In this document: positions 7,108-13,927 of the stretch, in pieces
Position numbering within the stretch: position 1 is the stretch's first letter
Layout: the number at the start of each line of letters is the position of its first letter
Source: Dasania sp051277005
GTDB taxonomy: Bacteria > Pseudomonadota > Gammaproteobacteria > Pseudomonadales > Dasaniaceae
Assembly: GCA_051277005.1 (NCBI GenBank)
Contig: JBNMPS010000037.1
Location: 1 to 19,964, forward strand
Direction of reading: 5' to 3'
DNA length: 19,964 nt
The notes under the pieces: model-generated
What the model was told of the DNA's origin: nothing
Seen by the model: the letters and a program-made list of their open reading frames with translations, nothing else
Database searches by the model: none
Position numbers and translations under genes: made by a program

Positions 7108-7652
7108 CAATCAGCACGTAGCCAGTACTGCGGTGTAATAGTCATACTTTGTTCGCCGTTGTTTATCCAAAGCTGCCCATCTTGAATGCTGCATTGCAAT
7201 TGCATAGAGCGTTCAGTGATAGCGGTTAATGCTTGGATCTCTTCATCTTGGAAGTTAATTATTTGTAAGTTATTAAAGCGCCCTAAACCCCCTTTGATCT
7301 TTTCAAACCAGTGCTCCGCTGGGTTGCCGCTATAGCTGTATATACTGACGCGCTTTGCTTTGCCGCAAGCTTTGCGTATGCGTTTCTCATCGGGAAGGCC
7401 TAACTCTATCCAGTGATCAATTTCACCGGATAATGCTTTTTGCCACAAATCGGGCTCGTCATCGGTGCTTAGGCCTTTGGTTAGCTCTAGGTGTTCGTGA
7501 GCGTTTAATACAAAGGCGGCAATACGCACCATCATGCGCTCGTCGGTTTCAGATGGGTGCCTAGCAATCCTCAGATTATGGTCTTGATAATACTGCCTGT
7601 CCATGTCGGCAATATTGATGAGGGCTTTAAATATAGTTGCTTTAAGTGCCAT
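7107..7652 (-). CDS. yaeQ: YaeQ family protein
   Basis: Matches the YaeQ family throughout its 181 residues (family length about 180). Visible family features are the N-terminal MALKATIFKA strand, the HPSETDERMMVRIAAFVLNA helix near residues 32-51, WIELGLPDEKRIRKAC (81-96) and the C-terminal SMTITPQYW. YaeQ has a restriction-endonuclease-like (PD-(D/E)XK) fold by structure, and was once linked to RfaH-related transcription effects; a firm function is not settled. The start ATG at 7652 gives the canonical N-terminus. It overlaps the next gene by one base, so the two are likely cotranscribed. Confidence 0.93.
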   Translation of the reverse strand: MALKATIFKALINIADMDRQYYQDHNLRIARHPSETDERMMVRIAAFVLNAHEHLELTKGLSTDDEPDLWQKALSGEIDHWIELGLPDEKRIRKACGKAKRVSIYSYSGNPAEHWFEKIKGGLGRFNNLQIINFQDEEIQALTAITERSMQLQCSIQDGQLWINNGEQSMTITPQYWLRAD

Positions 7653-7903
7653 AGAAGTAATATACGTTTAATACGGGTTAATAAGAGGGGCGGAGTGTAT
7701 CGCAAATTGTGTAACATAACTTGTTGTAAGGAGGGGGGTGGGGTCTTTTTGCGAATAAACATTATCGCTTATGCTGTGGCAATAGAGGATGTGAATAAAG
7801 GTATTACGCAACAAACACGATTACTGTGAGGAGCAGGTTAAAAAAGTAGCATCCTTGCTACAAGCAGTGCCTGGGAGAAAGACCTGATAGTTTTTTGAAG
7901 AGC
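7653..7903. other. Intergenic, G-rich patch, no gene seen
   Basis: Contains a G-rich run around 7727-7743 and nothing I can assign. It must hold the yaeQ promoter (minus strand) and the end of the upstream 75-aa gene's transcript, but no clear terminator hairpin stands out. Confidence 0.4.
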
Positions 7904-8131
7904 TTAGGCAGCCCACGCTATGTGCTCATTACACTCACGTACAAAGTATTCTGCGGGGTGGCAGCGGCCATGATCATCAATTGAGGCTGCATGAACAATC
8001 GCCTGGATATTACCTGTTTTATCGCAAATCACCGTTTCGTAGCCCTTGCCTTTGATTTTACTGCCCGCTATTTCGGCTAGGAAGTTACGGAATTGGCGGT
8101 AGTTAACTGAAGTGAAAACTGACTTATTCAT
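7904..8131 (-). CDS. Small hypothetical protein, 75 aa
   Basis: Not recognised. It is supported by a strong ribosome site (GAGGGA, six bases before the ATG at 8131) and by a protein-like composition: basic N-terminal half (NYRQFRNFLAEIAGSKIKGKGYETVICD), then an acidic/His part with two cysteines (HGRCHPAEYFVRECNEHIAWAA). No signal peptide or membrane segment. The Cys/His-rich end (C57, H58, C67, H70) could bind a metal, but this is only a guess. Isolated from neighbours by about 250 bases on each side. Confidence 0.6.
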   Translation of the reverse strand: MNKSVFTSVNYRQFRNFLAEIAGSKIKGKGYETVICDKTGNIQAIVHAASIDDHGRCHPAEYFVRECNEHIAWAA

Positions 8132-8401
8132 GATTTATCCCTCAATAGACTTTAAATATATCTACGTTGTTCTCTAAGTGTTTGTTATGAGTGGCGATAC
8201 ATCATTGGATTCGCCGTATGTCTATCTATACATGCTGTATGAATGAACAGTCTAGTTATACGAACAGTAATTGCAAGGTTTTTATTGATTTATTTAATGC
8301 TGGTAAAGGGGAGGATGGGGGGACGTAGGGTGTGGGGTATATAGAGCTTGGATCTTATTCGATAATAATACTTGCTGGGGAGCGGCTATTTTCAGCGATA
8401 A

Positions 8402-8635
8402 CTATACAGGAAAAGTGTTGTTAGTCTTTTTAAGAGGGTTAATTATGCCCTCTAATCCATTTATCTTAATTTCTAATGTTAGTTGAAGTAATCCGCCCAA
8501 TTTACCTTCCGGCCAACCTTTTTTTGCGAACCAAAGCAGATAATCTTCTGGTAAATCGATGAGTGAGCGCCCTTGGTATTTACCAAAGGGCATACTCATG
8601 TTGGCGATAGAGAGTAGGTCCTCTTTATCAAACAT
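8402..8635 (-). CDS. DUF3820 family protein
   Basis: A 77-residue protein matching DUF3820, a family sometimes annotated as putative quorum-sensing-regulated virulence factor. Diagnostic stretch: MPFGKYQGRSLIDLPEDYLLWFAKKGWPEGKLGGLL (15-50), followed by a helix EIKINGLEGIINPL. Exonuclease-like proteins often carry related FGKYKG modules, but the freestanding form has no proven activity. It begins inside the end of yejK (8-bp overlap, 8628-8635), so the two are almost surely translated from one message. Confidence 0.9.
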   Translation of the reverse strand: MFDKEDLLSIANMSMPFGKYQGRSLIDLPEDYLLWFAKKGWPEGKLGGLLQLTLEIKINGLEGIINPLKKTNNTFPV

Positions 8636-9671
8636 CTTCAGGGCTTAAATTGTTAGCCGGGCTGTCTCTGTTGCCGTGTTGATGCTTATTTAATTGTTGT
8701 TTTAACGACTTAGGGATTTGGTTTAAAGTTAAGGCGCCTGACATTGGGTCGTAGGTTATGTCGCCACCAAAACGCCCCGAAGAAAAACTAATACTCATAT
8801 CTTTGTCACGACCAAAAAAGCGGATAAAACGTTTTAAGCTGCTGCGATCGGTATGTAGACTAGGTTTTAGCACTTCTTGCTTGTCGCTAACAAAGCTAGA
8901 AAACTCCAGCGGTGCTGATTCGTTCAAGTGATTTGATAGTTGTTCAATAACCACTGGCTCACCAATACTGTCACGCTCTACACAGTATTCAATCACTTTT
9001 TCTTTGGTCTCTTTGGCTTTTTCTTCGGGTAAAGAATCGGCGTATTCATTAACAATATTTAAAAATTCTTTAGTGTCACCCACCACGTCTACACCTAATG
9101 CAAAGCCGATCGTTTTGCTAAAGGCGTCGGTCAGTACTTTATTGCCTCGGCTGGCAATCATAGAGAGGTATTTTTGAGAGTCTTCTTCTAACCATTCGCT
9201 TAAATGACACTTGATGGCGTAGTGCATTTTTTTGGTGTTGATGAAGCTGCTAGTTGCGATATTTTGATCGGAGTCTATGTGAATCGCTTCGGTGTGCTCT
9301 AACCAAAAAACGTAGAGGATTTGTTGCTCCATCACGGTTTCTATAGCAACTAATATATGAGCGCTAAAGGCGTCTTCGCTATTGTCTAGCTTTTGCTTTA
9401 AATCTTCTACTAGATTTTCACTAAGGCTGGAAAAACTGAGCTTTTTTTCTTGCTGTTCTTTAATCCATTGCGGTAGGGGGTTGTCTTCCTGGGTGCGGTC
9501 AAAATGGCCGAATTGCTTTTGAGCTGAGCGCTGAAAGCTGTGCTTTAGCTGCTCAAATAAAGAAAAGATTGGCCCGCTGGCGTGGTTCTCTTCAGATTTG
9601 AGTGTGCTAATGATGTCAGTGCCTGGCGCTGGGCGCTCGATCTTGTGCAAGATGCAATGATTTAAAGGCAT
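8628..9671 (-). CDS. yejK: Nucleoid-associated protein YejK (NdpA)
   Basis: 347-residue member of the 37-kDa nucleoid-associated protein family (E. coli YejK is 335). The N-terminus (MPLNHCILHKIERP), the mid-protein HILVAIETVMEQQILYVFWLEH segment and the C-terminal part with FIRFFGRDKDMSISFSSGRFG and YDPMSGALTLNQIPKSLKQQL fit the family. These proteins co-purify with the nucleoid and bind DNA. The C-terminal 20 residues are low-complexity and polar, and their codons overlap the DUF3820 gene. The ATG at 9671 gives the standard start. Confidence 0.95.
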   Translation of the reverse strand: MPLNHCILHKIERPAPGTDIISTLKSEENHASGPIFSLFEQLKHSFQRSAQKQFGHFDRTQEDNPLPQWIKEQQEKKLSFSSLSENLVEDLKQKLDNSEDAFSAHILVAIETVMEQQILYVFWLEHTEAIHIDSDQNIATSSFINTKKMHYAIKCHLSEWLEEDSQKYLSMIASRGNKVLTDAFSKTIGFALGVDVVGDTKEFLNIVNEYADSLPEEKAKETKEKVIEYCVERDSIGEPVVIEQLSNHLNESAPLEFSSFVSDKQEVLKPSLHTDRSSLKRFIRFFGRDKDMSISFSSGRFGGDITYDPMSGALTLNQIPKSLKQQLNKHQHGNRDSPANNLSPEDV

Positions 9672-9734
9672 GGTATTTTGAGCCTAATGGTAGTTGTAAT
9701 TATTTATTGCAGTTATGTACTTTAGCTATTGTCA

Positions 9735-10019
9735 TTAATGGGCGCTAAAGACTTGAATGGCGTAACCACTTTCTACGGCATCTTTCATGTTGGGATCAGC
9801 GTCAATCAGTTTTTGATCGGCCAGGTAGTGCTCGGCAATCATTTTACGCTTTTCAATACGGGCCGCTTTAAAACCCGCTTGCTCGATATAAAATTTACAC
9901 AGTAATTCTGCGCCGGTTAAATCTTTAAAGTTGATATAGACCATGAAGGGGACTTCATCGCCGGCTTTGAAATCATCGAAGGGTTTAGGGGTGTTGGCGT
10001 TAACTGAAAATACGTACAT
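9735..10019 (-). CDS. Hypothetical protein, 94 aa
   Basis: Not recognised. The sequence alternates hydrophobic strands and charged helices: MYVFSVNANTPKPFDDFKAGDEVPFMVYINF, then a helical LTGAELLCKFYIEQAGFKAARIEKRK stretch and a final strand GYAIQVFSA, suggesting a small alpha/beta cytoplasmic protein. No signal, membrane segment or obvious catalytic motif; one cysteine. It lies 63 bp upstream of yejK on the same strand and could be cotranscribed with it. Confidence 0.7.
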   Translation of the reverse strand: MYVFSVNANTPKPFDDFKAGDEVPFMVYINFKDLTGAELLCKFYIEQAGFKAARIEKRKMIAEHYLADQKLIDADPNMKDAVESGYAIQVFSAH

Positions 10020-10248
10020 AAAACGGGCTCATTACTGCGGTGATGGTATCTCTAAAATGTGTAGGGGAGTGTAACGGATTGGGGCGCAATCGGCGATAGG
10101 CGATTGGGTGTGTAAAGCAGGCTTTATTTATTGTAAGGGCTTCGAGTGCTTATTAAGGGGCTAATGTTGACGTTGAATGTGTCAATGCAACCGGCAAGGC
10201 TCACACCTGCTGATTGCATTAATAAAGGGCAGTTCATGGGATAGCCAC
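10020..10248. other. Intergenic, nothing assigned
   Basis: Contains cggcgataggcgattggg near 10091-10108 and a loose inverted pair tgcaa/ttgca between about 10187 and 10219. No gene and no convincing terminator for the upstream membrane-protein gene. Confidence 0.4.
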
Positions 10249-10806
10249 TTAAGGCATACTGTTGACGAAGCTCCGCCATTTTTTCTGAGTTTCAACCACT
10301 AATGTAGGTGTAGCTTTACCAACGCCAGCAATTTCTAACTGTGGGTGGCGTTCAACCACTTCGTTTAGTGCGTCTTCTTGAGCAGGGTCTACATCGACAA
10401 ATAGTATATGTTTGCCCTCATGTAAGGCATCTTGAAACCGCTTAAATTGGTAGTGGGGCTCTTGAATGCCAAATAAGCCACCTTCCCAGGTGCAGAAGCC
10501 TAAAATAACAATCGCTAAAAAGATGAAAGGTACCCAGCCCGCAGCGCTTTCTGTCCAACCAGCCATATAGGCCACCATGAGTATAATGGCGGCACCAATA
10601 GCGCCGGCAACGGCGCCTATCTCCATGGCGTGCACCACGTCCTTTTTAAGTACGGCTTCAACTTTATGAAGATGGTGATTTTCTACATCGGCATCGTGTT
10701 CACTCAGTATGTGGATTTGCGGCGTATCGACGCCATGAGATTCGAGTTCATTTTCAACGACCTCAAGGTCGCCAAGGTTGTCGGTGATGTAGAAATGTCT
10801 TTTCAT
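10249..10806 (-). CDS. Conserved two-TM membrane protein with flanking cytoplasmic alpha/beta domains
   Basis: A 185-residue protein. The N-terminal 50 residues (YITDNLGDLEVVENELESHGV...IHILSEHDADV) look like a small sensor-type alpha/beta unit of the sort seen in general-stress-protein 17M-like domains, which read as a signed address between two partners. Two hydrophobic segments follow (about 61-82 and 90-107), then a second alpha/beta half (HILFVDVDPAQEDALNEVVERHP) and a Lys/Trp tail. No enzyme motif is visible. The ATG at 10806 has AGGGGA 8 bases upstream and a TATAAT box about 30 bases upstream. I recognise the architecture from other gammaproteobacteria but know no tested role. Confidence 0.8.
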   Translation of the reverse strand: MKRHFYITDNLGDLEVVENELESHGVDTPQIHILSEHDADVENHHLHKVEAVLKKDVVHAMEIGAVAGAIGAAIILMVAYMAGWTESAAGWVPFIFLAIVILGFCTWEGGLFGIQEPHYQFKRFQDALHEGKHILFVDVDPAQEDALNEVVERHPQLEIAGVGKATPTLVVETQKKWRSFVNSMP

Positions 10807-11068
10807 TATTGTCCCCTTGAATATAGGCCTATATAAATTATAGCTATTCGACGCACTTAAAGATCATGTGTTCTAGGACTAAAAAGGGATAATGAGGGGT
10901 GTGTTTAGAATATTACTTTATTTATAAGACGGAATAGCTATTAAGAATGATTACTTATACCTCAATGCTTCGAAGTCCAAAACTTAAGCTGCAAGCAAGC
11001 TGTGGGCTGAATCAACTGTCAGTTGGAGGTTAATATTCAGTGGCCTTTGATAATGTGGCTAAACCTTG
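10807..11068. other. Intergenic between the two-TM protein gene and the TlpA-like gene
   Basis: A perfect TATAAT hexamer on the minus strand (10842-10837) is a likely -10 for the two-TM protein gene; the -35 region is weak. A short palindrome caactg-t-cagttg sits at 11013-11025, between the TlpA-like stop and that promoter. No gene seen. Confidence 0.5.
10837..10842 (-). promoter_or_regulatory. Candidate -10 box of the two-TM protein gene
   Basis: Consensus TATAAT on the minus strand, 31 bases before the ATG at 10806, giving a leader of about 25 bases that includes the AGGGGA ribosome site. No clear -35 hexamer at 16-18 bases, so strength is uncertain. Confidence 0.4.
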
Positions 11069-11479
11069 TTACTGGATAGCCGCTTTTAGACTCTCTACTG
11101 TTTGCGGGCCTACTAAGGTTTTATGTAATTTACCGTCAGGGGTATAAATATAAGTACTAGGTAGTACGCTGGGGATGGTGTGTGTCATGGTTTGAGAGGG
11201 GTCATTCTCTAGTAGGATAAAATCTATGCCGATTTTCTTAGCTTGGTTTTGTAGTTGCTCGCCTTTGATGCCGTCAAAGTTAACGGCGAATACCTTGGCT
11301 TTGCCTTTAAGGTCTTTGGCGAGCTGGTTAAATTCAGGAATTTCTTCGATGCAGGGTTTGCACCAAGAGGCCCAATAGTTGATGTATTGCCATTGATTGC
11401 TAGTGGAAGCTTGTTCACTTTTACCGCAAGCGCTTAGATAAAGGCAGGTAAAAATAATGAATACAGCTCTTAATGTCAT
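11069..11479 (-). CDS. TlpA/ResA-like thioredoxin-fold lipoprotein
   Basis: A 136-residue envelope redox protein. Its signal sequence ends in the lipobox LSAC (C18), so it should be lipid-anchored. The thioredoxin fold follows directly, with W-A-S-W-C40-K-P-C43, the active-site pair of the TlpA/ResA group, which reduces or isomerises disulfides and often serves cytochrome c maturation. The cis-proline region (about IPSVLPSTYIY) is present. It is short for the family but complete. Its ATG overlaps the stop of the yihY-type gene by four bases (ATGA), so it is coupled to it. A thioredoxin gene stands in the same neighbourhood in pseudomonads. Confidence 0.9.
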   Translation of the reverse strand: MTLRAVFIIFTCLYLSACGKSEQASTSNQWQYINYWASWCKPCIEEIPEFNQLAKDLKGKAKVFAVNFDGIKGEQLQNQAKKIGIDFILLENDPSQTMTHTIPSVLPSTYIYTPDGKLHKTLVGPQTVESLKAAIQ

Positions 11480-12309
11480 GGTTTAGCCTTTTGGTAGTCT
11501 ACTTGATGATAACCCAGTGCATGCACCCATTCGGCTCCCGCCAGAACAATGAGCCAGCTGGTGTAAATCCAAATTAAAAATAAGGGAATGGCCGCAAAAG
11601 CGCCGTAAATAAATTCGATGCTGGTAAAGCTTACAATCCAACTAAATAGCAGGCGGGCAACTTCAAAGGTTAGCGTGGTGAGTAAACCGCCATAGAGTGC
11701 ATGCTTAAACTTAACGGGGCAGTTGGGCACAAAGGCATAAAGTAAGGTGAGCGCTAAGCTCATTAAGCCGTAAGGGGCTAAAAATAGCAGCAATGGTGTG
11801 GCGAACAGGCCGTCACTGATTACGTTGATAACTTTGAGCGACATCAAATAGCTGGTAATAAATAAGGCTATGCCGATGAGAATGGGGCCAAAACTTAGAA
11901 TGAGCCAGTGCATAATGAAGCTATGCCAGCCGCGTCGCTTAGTTGATACGGTCCAGATCACTTCAAACATGTCTTCGATGCTTTTTAGCATTAACCACGC
12001 GGTGACGGCCAAAAAAGCGATGCCGAGGCCGGTTAGCTCCTGCGCCTGCTCTGAAAAATGATGAATGTATTGTTGTACGTCTTGCCCTGTGCTGGGAATA
12101 AAATGGGCGAAAATGATTTGCTCGATTTCTACGCCGAGATGCTGAAACCTCGGTACTAACGACAGCATGGCATACATGACGGTGATGAGTGGCACCACGG
12201 CAAATAGGCTGGTGTAGGTTAACGCAGCCGCTCGCTGGCTACAGCCGTCTTCACGGTATTGTTGAAAAACATAGGAGATGAATTTTAAGGCGTTTTTAGT
12301 CTGGCTCAT
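11476..12309 (-). CDS. YihY/BrkB family inner-membrane protein
   Basis: A 277-residue inner-membrane protein with about six helices. The N-terminal SQRAAALTYTSLFAVVPLITVMYAML stretch is the family signature. Older databases call such genes ribonuclease BN, an error corrected since RNase BN is ElaC/RNase Z. Function is unproven. The frame is open upstream to 12483, inside arsC on the other strand, but the ATG at 12309 (MSQTKNALKF) gives the usual family length, and the 58 extra residues are basic and unlike it. Divergent from arsC across 150 bp. Confidence 0.92.
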   Translation of the reverse strand: MSQTKNALKFISYVFQQYREDGCSQRAAALTYTSLFAVVPLITVMYAMLSLVPRFQHLGVEIEQIIFAHFIPSTGQDVQQYIHHFSEQAQELTGLGIAFLAVTAWLMLKSIEDMFEVIWTVSTKRRGWHSFIMHWLILSFGPILIGIALFITSYLMSLKVINVISDGLFATPLLLFLAPYGLMSLALTLLYAFVPNCPVKFKHALYGGLLTTLTFEVARLLFSWIVSFTSIEFIYGAFAAIPLFLIWIYTSWLIVLAGAEWVHALGYHQVDYQKAKP

Positions 12310-12459
12310 GGGCTTTTTATTGTGTGCTTTATGTATAATGCGTTTTTTACGTTCAGCTGGCCTTAAACTGAGCGTTGAGTATAACCAGCCCAGTCTAGTC
12401 GTGCATAGCTTCTGTGCGTAGTTTTCCGCGATTACTGTCTTTTTCGTATAGAGAGTTTT

Positions 12460-12810
12460 ATGAGCCAAGTCACTATTTATCACAATCCACGTTGTTCAAA
12501 ATCTCGCCAAACCTTACAGTTGATTGAAGATAAGGGGGTTAGCCCTGAGATTGTACTGTATTTAGAGACTTCGCCATCAGTCGATGAGATTACAAGTTTA
12601 ATTAGCAAACTCGGTATTAATGCGAGAGATTTATTGCGTAAAGGCGAAGATGCGTACAAAGAAAAGAAGTTGTCAGACCTTAGTCTAAGTGATGATATGC
12701 TTATTGCCGCGATGGCAGATGTGCCAAAGTTGATTGAGCGTCCTATTATTGTGAGGGGCAATAAAGCCGTTATTGGTCGTCCGCCAGAAAATGTTTTAGC
12801 ACTGCTCTAG
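12460..12810 (+). CDS. arsC: ArsC-family arsenate reductase (glutaredoxin type)
   Basis: 116-residue thioredoxin-fold protein. The catalytic C12 sits in HNPRCSKSRQ, and the three arginines that bind arsenate in plasmid R773 ArsC are all present at the same numbering: R60, R94 (ERPIIVRG) and R107 (IGRPPE). It is predicted to reduce arsenate to arsenite with glutathione and glutaredoxin. No arsR, arsB or acr3 gene is near, so it is the chromosomal, housekeeping-context version (like E. coli YfgD or the ArsC beside WrbA in pseudomonads) and a true arsenic role is uncertain. Probably cotranscribed with wrbA 47 bp downstream. Confidence 0.93.
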   Translation: MSQVTIYHNPRCSKSRQTLQLIEDKGVSPEIVLYLETSPSVDEITSLISKLGINARDLLRKGEDAYKEKKLSDLSLSDDMLIAAMADVPKLIERPIIVRGNKAVIGRPPENVLALL

Positions 12811-12857
12811 TGTAAAATCGTTTAAATAAAAATAGCAGATCCTTTCGGAGATTATTG

Positions 12858-13457
12858 ATGAGTGATACCCCCTATGTTCTTGTGTTGTATTACAGCCGTC
12901 ATGGCTCTGTCGCAAAAATGGCTGAGCAGGTTTGCCGAGGTGTCGAGCAGGTCGCGGGGATAGAGGCTCGGTTGCGCACTGTGCCTGCTGTCTCTACTAA
13001 CTGTGAAGCGGTAGCCGATGATATTCCAGATAACGGCCCCCTGTATTGTAGCGAAGATGATTTGCAGCACTGCGCAGGACTAGTGATGGGCAGTCCAACT
13101 CGCTTTGGTAATATGGCTGCGTCACTTAAGTATTTTTTAGATGGCACTTCTAGCTTGTGGCTGAGTGGCGCCTTAATTGATAAGCCCGCAGCGGTGTTTA
13201 CCTCTACAGCGAGCATGCATGGCGGGCAAGAGTCGACGCTGCTGAGCATGATGCTGCCTTTAATTCATCACGGTATGGTGATCTCGGGCTTGCCTTACAG
13301 TGAGTCGGCATTGATGAAGACTAAAACCGGAGGCACTCCCTATGGGGCGTCTCATTATGGCGACCAAAGTGGTCGTGACCTAGATGAGCATGAGCAAACA
13401 TTGTGCACGGCTTTGGGTAAGCGGGTGGCTACGCTGGCTTGTAAACTTTTGGACTAG
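12858..13457 (+). CDS. wrbA: NAD(P)H:quinone oxidoreductase WrbA
   Basis: Flavodoxin-like FMN protein that reduces quinones by two electrons and limits oxidative stress. The 199-residue product carries the FMN phosphate loop (YYSRHGSVAKMAEQV, 11-25), the GSPTRFGNMA flavin segment (78-87), the STASMHGGQESTLLSMMLPL stretch with the nicotinamide-side HGGQE, and a Tyr/Gly-rich loop (GGTPYGASHYG) near residue 155. Start taken as ATG 12858, preceded by CGGAG (12846-12850); a TTG one codon earlier is less likely. Sits between arsC and the DUF2069 gene, an arrangement conserved in pseudomonads. Confidence 0.96.
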   Translation: MSDTPYVLVLYYSRHGSVAKMAEQVCRGVEQVAGIEARLRTVPAVSTNCEAVADDIPDNGPLYCSEDDLQHCAGLVMGSPTRFGNMAASLKYFLDGTSSLWLSGALIDKPAAVFTSTASMHGGQESTLLSMMLPLIHHGMVISGLPYSESALMKTKTGGTPYGASHYGDQSGRDLDEHEQTLCTALGKRVATLACKLLD

Positions 13458-13521
13458 ATATGTTTATCCAAAAACGTTCTTTTTATTATTAATGAATTTT
13501 TATTGCTGTTAGAGGTTATTT

Positions 13522-13902
13522 ATGTCAGCTAACTATGTGCTACTAAGCCGCTATACGTATATAACAGTGTTGGTGACTTACGCCAGTTTACTGGTGTTGT
13601 ATGTGTTGACCTTGTTGATGTACCCCAGCTGTGGCCGCTCAGCCAATCTGTTTATTGCAGGTTTGCATATTGTGCCATTGCTGTTTTTTTTGCCTAGCCT
13701 GATGCGTCATCATGTGCGTGCTTATGTGTGGTTGTGTTTTATTCTCTGCGGATATTTTTTGGCGGCGGTACCTAATGCCTTAGGTTGTTCTACGGTATTG
13801 AATGTTACGGAACCGATTTTGGTGGTAGTGTTATTTATTTCGGCGATGATGTATGTGCGCTGGCGATCAAGAGTGATGGCGGCAAGGCAGAGCTTAAATT
13901 AA
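13522..13902 (+). CDS. DUF2069 membrane protein
   Basis: A 126-residue protein with four predicted membrane helices (about 12-35, 44-60, 67-88, 97-113) and the family-style GLHIVPLLFFLPSL and LTEP-like (NVTEPILVV) segments. DUF2069 genes commonly follow wrbA in gammaproteobacteria. Function unknown. Ribosome site AGAGG about 9 bases before the ATG. Spacing to wrbA (64 bp) and to sppA (25 bp) suggests one transcript, arsC through sppA. Confidence 0.9.
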   Translation: MSANYVLLSRYTYITVLVTYASLLVLYVLTLLMYPSCGRSANLFIAGLHIVPLLFFLPSLMRHHVRAYVWLCFILCGYFLAAVPNALGCSTVLNVTEPILVVVLFISAMMYVRWRSRVMAARQSLN

Positions 13903-13927
13903 ATTTAATGATAATTAGGGATGTTAA

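Noticed and set aside
7557..7829. Plus-strand frame across the start of yaeQ
   Set aside because: Antisense to conserved yaeQ N-terminal codons; no ribosome site.
12310..12483. Extended N-terminus of the YihY-type protein
   Set aside because: It would overlap the start of arsC on the other strand, is basic and low in hydrophobicity, and makes the protein longer than its family.
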